Positions 8,169 to 15,095 of a DNA stretch of 64,000 nt are shown in pieces. The notes under the pieces were generated by a model. It saw only the letters and a list, made by a program, of their open reading frames with translations, ran no database searches and was not told where the DNA came from. The stretch lies in contig CANGYQ010000005.1 in the NCBI GenBank assembly GCA_947458745.1, positions 248,001-312,000 on the forward strand, given 5' to 3'. The stretch comes from Bryobacteraceae bacterium. Lineage in GTDB: Bacteria; Acidobacteriota; Terriglobia; Bryobacterales; Bryobacteraceae. The first letter of the stretch is position 1; every line of letters starts with the position of its first letter. The translations under genes and the position numbers were made by a program.

Positions 8169-9824
8169 ATGTTCGTTCGACTGTCCTTGTTGTGTGTTTC
8201 CGCCGCTCTCCTGGCGCAGGAGCAAGCTTCCAGTGGCTTGAAGTTGCAGGCGGCCCGGCCCATGGTGTCGCAGCCAGAGCGGTCGCCTAAGGCGATGGTG
8301 GCCTCGGTGAATCCGCTGGCTACCGAAGCGGCTATCCAGATCATGAAGAAGGGTGGCAATGCCGTGGATGCGGCGGTGGCGATCGCCTTTGTGCTGGCCG
8401 TTGTGCATCCGGAAGCGGGCAACATGGGCGGCAGCGGCTACATGATGGTCCGCATGGCCGATGGGCGGACACTGGTGGTGGATTACGGCACCAATTCGCC
8501 CGGTGCGGTGAAGCCGGGCATCTTCAAGACCGCGCAGGAGGCGACCGTGGGCCACCGGTCGATTACGGTGCCGGGCACGCCCGCTGGCATGGGGTTGGCG
8601 CATGCCAAGTTGGGCAAGTTGAAGTGGGCGGACGTGTTAGAACCAGCCCGCAAGCTGGCCAAGGACGGGCACATCGCTTCGCAGCGGTTGGAGCTGATCT
8701 TGAAGCTGGAAGTGCCGGTGATGAAGAAGTATCCGGAGTCCGCCAAGATCTTTCTGCATGGCACGGATCAACCGATCAAGCAGGGTGAACTGGTGATCCA
8801 GCGCGAACTGGGCGAAACGCTGGGGCGCATGCAGAAGAAGGGCTGGCAGGAGTTCTACACGGGCGAGACGGGCCGTCTGATCGCGGCGGATGTGGCGGCC
8901 AACGGCGGTCTGCTGACGGCGGAGGACCTCAAGAATTATCAGGCCAAGGAAGTGGAGCCGATCAAGCTGAACTATCACGGGTCTCCGGTGCTGGTGACGC
9001 CGCCTAGTTCCACCGGTGGCCCTGCGCTGGCGGTGATGTTGAATGTGCTGGACCAGTTCGACGTGAAACTGGGCATGGAAGGCAGTTCAGCTGTGCGGCA
9101 CTTGCAGGCGGAAGCCATGCGGCGCGGCTTCGCGGCTCGCCAGGGGCTTCAAGCTGGTGACCTGACGTTTGAGAAGATGGTCAGCCGCCAGTTCGCCGTC
9201 GATCTGGCGTCCAGCATCAAGCTGGACAAAGCGTCTCCCTTGCCCCGCCTGATCACTGCTCCGTCGGGCCTGCAGGAATCGCCCGACACCACGCACTTCA
9301 CCGTCGCGGACCCCTTTGGCAATGTCGTCACCAATACCTATACGCTGAGCGGCTTTTTCGGCTCACAGGTGGTGATCAAAGGCACGGGCGTGCTGATGAA
9401 CAATCACATGACGTTCTTCACCGGGCCGAAAGCGGCGGGCAATCAGCGCGCGGGTTCCACGATGACGCCCACCATGCTGCTGCGGCGGGATGGTTCGCCG
9501 TGGGTGGCCTTTGGGACTCCGGGCGCGCTCACCATCCCTTCCACACTGATGCAGATCGTGATGAACCTGGTGGACTTCAAGATGTCGTTGCGCGACGCGG
9601 TGGAGTTCCCCCGCATCCACTTCGCCGGCGGCGCCACCGGCATTGATGCCGAGCCGGCTGCACTGGTCTTTGATGTGGCGGAACGGCTCCGTGCGATGGG
9701 CCATAAACTGAACCCGGCGCTGCGGTCGCAGGGTGACGTGAACGCGGTGCTGTTGGAAGAAAAAGACGGCTGGAAGCAAGGCTGGTCTGACGGGCGGCGG
9801 GGTGGGATGGTGAAGGGCTACTGA
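8169..9824 (+). CDS. ggt: Gamma-glutamyltranspeptidase, exported
   Basis: The 551-residue proenzyme has a Sec signal peptide (MFVRLSLLCVSAALLAQ) and the family's autoprocessing site: Thr374 in DTTHFTVAD becomes the N-terminus and nucleophile of the small subunit. GNMGGSGYMMV and other conserved stretches of the large subunit are present. The enzyme cleaves or transfers the gamma-glutamyl group of glutathione and related amides in the periplasm. The ATG at 8169 is chosen because the signal peptide starts there. TATCCT (8157-8162) lies 6 bases before it and no ribosome site is visible, so translation may be leaderless. It is divergent from the patatin-like gene, with 87 bases between start codons. 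Confidence 0.93.
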   Translation: MFVRLSLLCVSAALLAQEQASSGLKLQAARPMVSQPERSPKAMVASVNPLATEAAIQIMKKGGNAVDAAVAIAFVLAVVHPEAGNMGGSGYMMVRMADGRTLVVDYGTNSPGAVKPGIFKTAQEATVGHRSITVPGTPAGMGLAHAKLGKLKWADVLEPARKLAKDGHIASQRLELILKLEVPVMKKYPESAKIFLHGTDQPIKQGELVIQRELGETLGRMQKKGWQEFYTGETGRLIAADVAANGGLLTAEDLKNYQAKEVEPIKLNYHGSPVLVTPPSSTGGPALAVMLNVLDQFDVKLGMEGSSAVRHLQAEAMRRGFAARQGLQAGDLTFEKMVSRQFAVDLASSIKLDKASPLPRLITAPSGLQESPDTTHFTVADPFGNVVTNTYTLSGFFGSQVVIKGTGVLMNNHMTFFTGPKAAGNQRAGSTMTPTMLLRRDGSPWVAFGTPGALTIPSTLMQIVMNLVDFKMSLRDAVEFPRIHFAGGATGIDAEPAALVFDVAERLRAMGHKLNPALRSQGDVNAVLLEEKDGWKQGWSDGRRGGMVKGY

Positions 9825-9842
9825 AGAAAGGTCTTCAGTAGC
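9817..9842. terminator. Perfect 11-bp hairpin containing the ggt stop codon
   Basis: GCTACTGAAGA and TCTTCAGTAGC are perfect inverted repeats around AAGG. The ggt stop (9822-9824) and the stop of the decayed frame on the opposite strand (9818-9820) both lie in the left arm. There is no T-run on either side, so this is a convergent-gene hairpin, not a classical intrinsic terminator. Confidence 0.5.
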
Positions 9843-10144
9843 TCAGCGATACCCAGACGCTGGGCCCAGTTTTCCAGATATACGCGATCAAGTGTGGGGT
9901 TGGCATTGATGATGCCCTCGATGTCGTGACGCTGCTTCTCGGAGCCAGCAGCTCAGCGAAGGCGTCCAGAAGCAGTTTGAGTCCCGTGGCGACCGTCACG
10001 TTCCGCCTTTCCGGCGGCGGCCAGCGCCCGGCCCATATCGATCATCTCAATGGTGCGGCGCAGACGTTGCTCGGGTGTCATCTGGCGGATCAGGGTCAAG
10101 TAGAACTGCCACGTCTTCTCGTCGGTGTCGGCGGGGCGGGTCAT
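9818..10144 (-). pseudogene. Relic of a nucleotidyltransferase-type gene and its small upstream partner
   Basis: From 10144 the minus strand reads a short protein (MTPEQRLRRTIEMIDMGRAL) typical of the about 100-residue genes that precede small nucleotidyltransferase genes. It loses its frame near 9953. A second frame from about 10000 reads VTVATGLKLLLDAFAELLA. A third frame from about 9960 reads SEKQRHDIEGIINANPTLD and VYLENWAQRLGIAELLK, the usual C-terminus of such nucleotidyltransferases, and stops at 9818. The central part of the second gene, including its catalytic motif, is missing. The simplest account is a deletion that joined the end of one gene to the end of the next, followed by a frameshift. 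Confidence 0.65.
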
Positions 10145-10211
10145 GCCTTTACGGTAGCAGCGTTGAGTCTTGGGGACGGGGATAGCCTGTAGAATGAAGC
10201 AGGGAGTGATT

Positions 10212-10412
10212 GTGACTGCAAACCGGACCCTACTCCATGATTTGGTTGATCAATTGCCGGAAGGGCAGTTGCACCAGGCACATACTATGTTGGAGGCCTT
10301 AGCTTCCGACGATGAACTGACACTCGATGAAGCGGTGGCCGTTTTGCATGCACAGGCCGACCCAGCGCCAGCCATGTCTCACGATGAAATGAAGCGGCTG
10401 TTTGGCCTTTGA
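10212..10412 (+). CDS. Probable antitoxin of a RelBE/ParDE-like pair
   Basis: A 66-residue acidic protein (LLHDLVDQLPEGQLHQAHTML... DEMKRLFGL) encoded just upstream of a RelE/ParE-like gene, with which it overlaps by 4 bases. The start is taken as the GTG at 10212 because AGGGAG (10201-10206) lies 5 bases before it. An ATG at 10194 is possible but has no ribosome site. There is no recognised DNA-binding motif beyond a short N-terminal helical region. The assignment rests mainly on context and size. Confidence 0.7.
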   Translation: MTANRTLLHDLVDQLPEGQLHQAHTMLEALASDDELTLDEAVAVLHAQADPAPAMSHDEMKRLFGL

Positions 10413-10654
10413 AGAGCATCGAGTACTCTCGCCCGGCGATTCGGGATCTGGCGGAAATGCCGGCTCATCAGCGGGCACTGGTGGTTGAGAAGATCGAGCG
10501 ATTTGCCGCAACCGGTTTGGGAGACATCAAAGCATTGGCCGGTGCCCTGAGCGGAATTCACCGTTTGCGGGCCGATAAATGGCGCCTGTATCTGTCTCTG
10601 CAACCCCGTGTGATACGGGTCGAGCGTGTCTTTGACCGGCGCGATGCCGACTAG
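10409..10654 (+). CDS. RelE/ParE-superfamily toxin
   Basis: An 81-residue protein with the standard layout of the family: an N-terminal strand and helix (IEYSRPAIRDLAEMP), a basic central part (GALSGIHRLRADKWRLYL) and a final strand ending IRVERVFDRRDAD. Members either cut mRNA on the ribosome or poison gyrase. The arginines in HRLRADKWRLY fit either. The start is a TTG whose last bases overlap the antitoxin stop codon, so the two are translationally coupled. The last bases overlap the convergent DapA-family gene. Confidence 0.82.
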   Translation: MKSIEYSRPAIRDLAEMPAHQRALVVEKIERFAATGLGDIKALAGALSGIHRLRADKWRLYLSLQPRVIRVERVFDRRDAD

Positions 10655-11346
10655 CTGCGCAGCCCAGCCAGCGCCTGCTCCACTTCAGCCTGCACGGCAG
10701 GGCTGAGCGGTACCCGCGGCAGCCGGGGCGGGCCGCCGTAGTAGCCAGTGAGTTCCATGGCGTACTTCAGGGCTGGGATGCCGTGGCGCGCGATCACCTG
10801 CTCGGCTGGGGCCAGGCGCGCGCGCCAGTCATCAGCCGCTTCCGGTTCGCGTGTCCGCGTCGCTTCATAGACGGTGATGTAGGCGTAGGGCAGGGCATTT
10901 GCCAGCGGCGGCAGGATCGCCGGCGGCGGCTGGATGTTGGGGTGGCCGGTGACATCAGCCAGCACGGGCACGCTCACGCGATCAGCCACGGTGCGGCAGT
11001 ACAGATCGTGTTCAGCACCGGTCCAGGGAGAATTGAGCAGGATGGCTTGGGCGCCGCGGGTGATCAAGTCGTGCGATAGCGCGACCGCCTCGCGGACACC
11101 GGCGCGGCTGACGGCGGCTACTTTGATCTTGGCCGCATCGGCCCCTTGGGTCACCAGATGGAATAGCTCCAGCGACTCTTCCCAGGTCAGCGTCTCGGCT
11201 TCGCCAGTGAGTGAACCCACCACCAGGCCGACCACGGAAGTCAAATTCAGACGTGCGACGTTATGCGCCACTTTGGCGCGGTAAAGTTCGCCTTCAAAGG
11301 TAAAGGGGGTCGTGAGCGGAACCCAGACCCCCTGTAGGTTTAACAA
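10651..11346 (-). CDS. DapA/NAL-family lyase with an internal deletion, possibly non-functional
   Basis: The 231-residue product matches the dihydrodipicolinate synthase family at both ends: LQGVWVPLTTPF and VVGLVVGSLTGEAETLT at the N-terminus, and GIPALKYAMELTGYYGG at the C-terminus. Family members have about 290-300 residues. The part normally after 'HPNI', which carries the Schiff-base lysine (GxKE/D), is missing. PNIQPPPAILPPLANALPY runs directly into what should be the late barrel. The gene starts with a weak TTG at 11346. Either it is a pseudogene with an in-frame deletion or it has lost aldolase chemistry. It sits downstream of atpE on the same strand, 31 bases away. Confidence 0.6.
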   Translation of the reverse strand: MLNLQGVWVPLTTPFTFEGELYRAKVAHNVARLNLTSVVGLVVGSLTGEAETLTWEESLELFHLVTQGADAAKIKVAAVSRAGVREAVALSHDLITRGAQAILLNSPWTGAEHDLYCRTVADRVSVPVLADVTGHPNIQPPPAILPPLANALPYAYITVYEATRTREPEAADDWRARLAPAEQVIARHGIPALKYAMELTGYYGGPPRLPRVPLSPAVQAEVEQALAGLRS

Positions 11347-11377
11347 GTGATTTTCACCCTAGGGCGAAAGCCGGCTT

Positions 11378-11665
11378 TTAGCCAACCTTCACAAACGTGA
11401 ACAGCGCGAGGGACTCGATGAACGCCAAGCCCAGCAGCAACAGGATGCGGATGGCACCAGCGGCGCCGGGGTTGCGGGCAATGCCCTCAGCGGCAGAGGC
11501 GATCGCCTTGCCCTGGCCCAGGCCGCACATGCCGGAAGCGATCGCCATGGCGAACGCCGGAACCAGCAAGCCGCTGCCCGAATTGCTGCCGCCCGGGGTC
11601 TGAGCGAAGATCGGAGCCGCCACCATCATCAGTGCGGCCAACATCAACAAAGACTTAATTTTCAT
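11378..11665 (-). CDS. atpE: F0F1 ATP synthase subunit c, with a signal-peptide-like N-terminus
   Basis: The 95-residue protein has the two-helix hairpin of subunit c. The polar loop is [12 protein letters not shown] and the ion-binding glutamate is in [10 protein letters not shown]. It forms the rotating proteolipid ring in the inner membrane. Unusually, about 25 residues precede the first ring helix and look like a cleavable signal peptide ([17 protein letters not shown] followed by a Gly/Ser-rich stretch). AAGGAG lies 8 bases before the ATG at 11665. It is the last of four F0-type genes on this strand; atpF and the F1 genes are not in the window. Confidence 0.95.
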   Translation of the reverse strand: MKIKSLLMLAALMMVAAPIFAQTPGGSNSGSGLLVPAFAMAIASGMCGLGQGKAIASAAEGIARNPGAAGAIRILLLLGLAFIESLALFTFVKVG

Positions 11666-11775
11666 ATCTACTTCTCCTTCTAGAAATTACCGCCCCGGAG
11701 GTGGTTCCGCTGGTACGTGGGGACGCCCAGGGCTCACGCGGGAACAGTTGCGATTAAGCCAGACTACTGAAAAAC

Positions 11776-12519
11776 TTAATGCTCTTCGTGCTCGACGGCA
11801 GCACCGACATAGGCCATCGTCAACACCATAAAGATAAACGCCTGCAGGAAGCTCACAAAAGTGTGGAGCCCCATGAAGACAACGCCTGAAACCGAGATCA
11901 GCGCCATGAAGCCCATCGTCACCTGCTCACCGGCAAACATGTTGGCAAACAGACGAATGGTCAGCGACATCGGCCGGATAAAGTGGCTGATGATTTCCAG
12001 CGGGAACATGAACCAGCTCAACCACCACACCGGACCCGCAAAGTGCTTCATGTACGTGATCGGACCTTGCACCTTGAAGCCCCAGTAGTTGTAGTAGAGG
12101 AACGTCGCCACCGCGCAGCCCAGCGGAACCATCGGGAACATCGTCGGTGATTCAAACGCGGGGATCAACCCGATCAGGTTCATCATCAGGATGAACAAGA
12201 ACACGGTGGCCGTGTAGACCACATGCTTGGGCCCATCATGATGGCCGATGACGTCCGTCGCCTGGCCCTTGATCATGTTGTAAAAAGCTTCAAAGGTGTG
12301 CTGCAGGCTGCCCGGCTTGTCCATCGACAGGCCGGAGCGCACTAGCGCCGCCAAGGCCATGATGAACAGGGCCACCAGGATCTGCGTGGCCATCCAATCG
12401 GCCCAGGGCTTCAGCGGATCGTGGGCGTGACGTCCCACCAGTTCGAGGGCGGCGTTCGCGGGCCCCGCGAGAAATTGGTTCAGCAGCTGCGTGAACCAGG
12501 ATTCATGATGACCGTGCAT
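11776..12519 (-). CDS. atpB: F0F1 ATP synthase subunit a
   Basis: The 247-residue membrane protein carries the essential arginine in SLTIRLFANMFAGEQV (subunit a helix 4), which faces the c-ring. It has about five to six membrane segments and a histidine-rich start (MHGHHESWF). It forms the proton half-channels. The ATG at 12519 is preferred; a TTG at 12540 would add seven residues. The gene overlaps the end of the AtpI-like gene by 17 bases, so the two are probably translationally coupled. It is followed by atpE after 110 bases. Confidence 0.95.
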   Translation of the reverse strand: MHGHHESWFTQLLNQFLAGPANAALELVGRHAHDPLKPWADWMATQILVALFIMALAALVRSGLSMDKPGSLQHTFEAFYNMIKGQATDVIGHHDGPKHVVYTATVFLFILMMNLIGLIPAFESPTMFPMVPLGCAVATFLYYNYWGFKVQGPITYMKHFAGPVWWLSWFMFPLEIISHFIRPMSLTIRLFANMFAGEQVTMGFMALISVSGVVFMGLHTFVSFLQAFIFMVLTMAYVGAAVEHEEH

Positions 12520-12856
12520 AGAGGAGTTCGTAGAGAGCAACTAGTGTGATGGCCGCAACGGGCGTGGCAATCCCCAACGCAAGTGCCGTGCGGTGCAACT
12601 GATACGTATTCAGAATAACATAGAGCACCCAGCCGGCCAGCATCAGGCGCACCGAGATCAGGACGAAAGAGAGCGGATTAGGCCGGTCCCCACCCAGCGC
12701 CGCGACAAAGCGATGGAGCACCCAGAAGCTGGCCGCGGCAATCAACGCCCCGGCGACAAATCCCAGTGCTCCTTTGCGGCCCAGCAGGGCCGCAGTGGCA
12801 GCGGTGCCCAAGAGCGCGAGTCCGGCTTGGGTCCAGACGATCCGGTTGAGAGTCAT
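12503..12856 (-). CDS. AtpI-like ATP synthase assembly protein
   Basis: A 117-residue protein with four predicted membrane segments (for example QAGLALLGTAATAALLG and LISVRLMLAGWVLYVIL). Its position and layout match ATP synthase protein I, which helps assemble the c-ring. It lies between the AtpZ-like gene and atpB. Sequence identity in this family is low, so the call relies largely on gene order. Confidence 0.75.
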   Translation of the reverse strand: MTLNRIVWTQAGLALLGTAATAALLGRKGALGFVAGALIAAASFWVLHRFVAALGGDRPNPLSFVLISVRLMLAGWVLYVILNTYQLHRTALALGIATPVAAITLVALYELLYARSS

Positions 12857-12904
12857 GGGCTCTCCCAGCTTCGCGCATCTCGCGTGGGAAGGTGGATTGC
12901 GAAA

Positions 12905-13129
12905 CTACTTCCTCTCAATCCGCTCCGCCTGCCGCAACACTTCGTAGAGGCCCCCCGCAAAGCCGACCATCATGCCGATCACTGAGCCGTAGCGGGTGTG
13001 GTACGTCTGGTCCGCCCAGTCGCCAATCCACCAGCAGACCCACATCGCCGCTGGGATGACAAAAACCAGGCCCATGTAGGCTCCGGCTTTGGCCATCGGG
13101 GACCTGTTGGGCGGCCGCTCGTCGGCCAT
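12905..13129 (-). CDS. AtpZ-like small membrane protein (AtpQ/AtpZ family)
   Basis: A 74-residue protein with two membrane helices (GAYMGLVFVIPAAMWVCWWIG and SVIGMMVGFAGGLYEVLRQ). The second helix ends in the G-x-x-x-x-R/L-Q pattern of the small 'putative F0F1-ATPase subunit' proteins found at the front of many atp operons. It is first of the four F0-type genes. Its ATG directly follows the stop codon of the FMN-dehydrogenase gene (TAA then ATG with no base between), so the two are very likely cotranscribed. Confidence 0.78.
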   Translation of the reverse strand: MADERPPNRSPMAKAGAYMGLVFVIPAAMWVCWWIGDWADQTYHTRYGSVIGMMVGFAGGLYEVLRQAERIERK

Positions 13130-14284
13130 TTAGCCCACCCGATAGAGACGCCGCACCAGGCGGGGGTTGTTCGCTTCGGCGAGATTCTTGCACCCGGCCA
13201 AGGCCAGCGCCAACTTGAACTCCGCTGCCAGCATCTCCAGCACACGTTCCACGCCCGGTTGTCCGAACGCGCCCAAGCCCCACAGCGGGGCCCGGCCCAC
13301 CAGCACCGCCTTGGCTCCCAGCGCAATGGCTTTCAAGATGTCGTTGCCGCGCCGGATGCCGCCGTCCATAAGGACTGGGACCCGCCCACCTACGGCCTGC
13401 ACCACATCGGGCAGCGCATCGAGCGTGGCCAGCACGCCATCGAGCTGCCGGCCGCCATGGTTGGACACCACAATGCCATCCGCTCCGCGCTGCACGGCCA
13501 GCTCGGCATCTTCCGGGGCCATGATGCACTTGATCACCACGGGCAGCTTGCAGGCGCTCTTCACCCATTCGATCTGCTCCCAGGTCATGGAAGGCGTGTG
13601 CGGGTCCCACATGGCGGGCTTGGCGGGCTTGCGTGGGGGCAGGGGAGGATCACCCGGCTTGGGCACGCCGGACTGCATGTAGCCGTAGTCGAACCGGTTG
13701 CGATTGTTGCGGTCACGATTGGACTGGTATTGGTTGTCGACCGTGATGGTGATCACTTTGCAGCCGCTGTCCTCCGTGCGCTTGGCGAAGCTCTGCGCGA
13801 TGGCCTTGGTACGGAAGCCGATCACGTTGGTCCACCAGTTCAGCGGTTCGCCGTTGCGGAGCAGCCGCTCGGCACCGCCGCCGGAGATCATCACGGTCTT
13901 GGTCTTTACCGCGGCTTGGCCGACAATCTCGTCGGCGTTGGGGATTACCAGATTCTTGCCGCCGGTGGGCGCAATCAGGATGGGCGAAGGCAATGTCTGG
14001 CCATAGAGCGTTTGTGAAGTGTCCACTTGCGAAACATCGCGCATCACCCGCGGCACCAGATAGACATGCTCATAGGCGGCGATGTTGGCCCGCAGCGTTT
14101 TCTCGTCTTCGACGCCACCGGCGATGAAGTCGTAGGCCAGCCTGTTCAGTTTGCGCTTGGAGACCGCTTCGAACTCATGGACATTGATGGGGCCATCCAG
14201 GTTGTCCGGTATCTCCTGTGCCTGGGCGGCCAGCGGAGAAGCGGCGACCCAGCCCATCAAACGGAAAGCATCTCGGCGATTCAT
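13130..14284 (-). CDS. FMN-dependent alpha-hydroxy acid dehydrogenase/oxidase, possibly exported
   Basis: The 384-residue product is a TIM-barrel flavoenzyme of the lactate/glycolate/mandelate oxidase family. The catalytic histidine lies in VSNHGGRQLDG, and the substrate-binding tyrosine is in LNRLAYDFIAGG. The FMN-phosphate site GGIRRGNDILKA is present. It oxidises a 2-hydroxy acid to the 2-oxo acid, passing electrons to oxygen or the respiratory chain. The N-terminus (MNRRDAFRLMGWVAASPLAAQAQ) looks like a Tat signal, unusual for this family. The ATG at 14284 is chosen for that reason; the open frame continues to 14371. TATACT lies 7 bases before the ATG. It shares a transcript with the F0 genes that follow. 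Confidence 0.9.
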   Translation of the reverse strand: MNRRDAFRLMGWVAASPLAAQAQEIPDNLDGPINVHEFEAVSKRKLNRLAYDFIAGGVEDEKTLRANIAAYEHVYLVPRVMRDVSQVDTSQTLYGQTLPSPILIAPTGGKNLVIPNADEIVGQAAVKTKTVMISGGGAERLLRNGEPLNWWTNVIGFRTKAIAQSFAKRTEDSGCKVITITVDNQYQSNRDRNNRNRFDYGYMQSGVPKPGDPPLPPRKPAKPAMWDPHTPSMTWEQIEWVKSACKLPVVIKCIMAPEDAELAVQRGADGIVVSNHGGRQLDGVLATLDALPDVVQAVGGRVPVLMDGGIRRGNDILKAIALGAKAVLVGRAPLWGLGAFGQPGVERVLEMLAAEFKLALALAGCKNLAEANNPRLVRRLYRVG

Positions 14285-14291
14285 CGCCCTG

Positions 14292-14297
14292 AGTATA
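14292..14297 (-). promoter_or_regulatory. -10-like TATACT close to the start of the hydroxy-acid dehydrogenase gene
   Basis: TATACT matches the -10 consensus at five of six positions and ends 7 bases before the ATG at 14284, so the transcript start would fall at or next to the start codon. The same strand context (GATATACTC) occurs upstream of the molybdoenzyme gene at 1343-1348, there at a normal distance. Confidence 0.45.
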
Positions 14298-14364
14298 TCC
14301 CCGCTGGGACGGGAGGCGAGCGGCGCTCTAATCGAACAGGGCCAAACTGCCGAGTATCGCTTCG

Positions 14365-14988
14365 ATGGCATCCACCGCGGCAGAACCTCAACTCACCGTC
14401 CGGCAGCAACAAGGCAAGCGGACTCGCAATAAACTCGTCGGCTCAGCCATTGAGCTGTTCTCTCACCAAGGCATCACCGAGACCACCGTTGGCCAGATCG
14501 CCGCGCATGCGGCTGTCGGTAAGGGAACGGTCTACCACCACTTTGAAGCCAAGGAGGACATGGTGGTGGCCTTTATGGCAGATCTCGAAAGCCGCCTTCG
14601 TGAGAAGTTGCGCCGGTTTGCCACCATTGAAGCGGATCTGGAGACGGTGCTGGTCTGGTATACGCGCCAGCGGCTCCGGCTGATGCAACCCTACCGGAAC
14701 TTCGTGCGGGCCATGCTGGCCAGGACGTTTGCGGCTCACGCGGGCGATCAGAACTGGGTGACGCAAGCCAACCGCGCTGCCACCGAAACCATTGAGGAGC
14801 TGCTGATCCTACTGGGGGAGCGGGGAATGGTGCCCATGGGGGCGGAACACGCCGATATGGTGCTGCAATTCCGGGTCCTGCTATCAGGCATCACCGCCCA
14901 GTGGGCGGCCGATGGAACCACCGCCGCGCAGGTGGAACGCATCGTTCAACAGCAAATGCGCATGCTGGCGCGGGACTGGGCCGCTTAG
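14365..14988 (+). CDS. TetR-family transcriptional regulator
   Basis: A 207-residue protein with the N-terminal TetR helix-turn-helix (AIELFSHQGITETTVGQIA, then VGKGTVYHHFEAKEDMV). The C-terminal ligand-binding domain is helical with no recognised ligand. It is divergent from the hydroxy-acid dehydrogenase gene, with 80 bases between the start codons, so it may control that gene, the F0 genes behind it, and itself. A receptor operon begins 107 bases downstream on the same strand. Confidence 0.93.
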   Translation: MASTAAEPQLTVRQQQGKRTRNKLVGSAIELFSHQGITETTVGQIAAHAAVGKGTVYHHFEAKEDMVVAFMADLESRLREKLRRFATIEADLETVLVWYTRQRLRLMQPYRNFVRAMLARTFAAHAGDQNWVTQANRAATETIEELLILLGERGMVPMGAEHADMVLQFRVLLSGITAQWAADGTTAAQVERIVQQQMRMLARDWAA

Positions 14989-15095
14989 CCGGCAGGTAAG
15001 AGGCGCTGCGGGAATCGCCCGAATTGGCCTGATAATCAACGTGCATTTCCATTGAACTCCTGTACGTGATAATCTTCTCCGCCAGGGGGTAAACG

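Noticed and set aside
8082-8603. N-terminal extension of the patatin-like protein
   Set aside because: The extension is His/Arg-rich, overlaps the divergent ggt gene and precedes a perfect family N-terminus at 8081.
15052-15073. TTGAAC / GATAAT promoter for the first receptor
   Set aside because: The spacer is only 10 bases, too short for a sigma-70 promoter.
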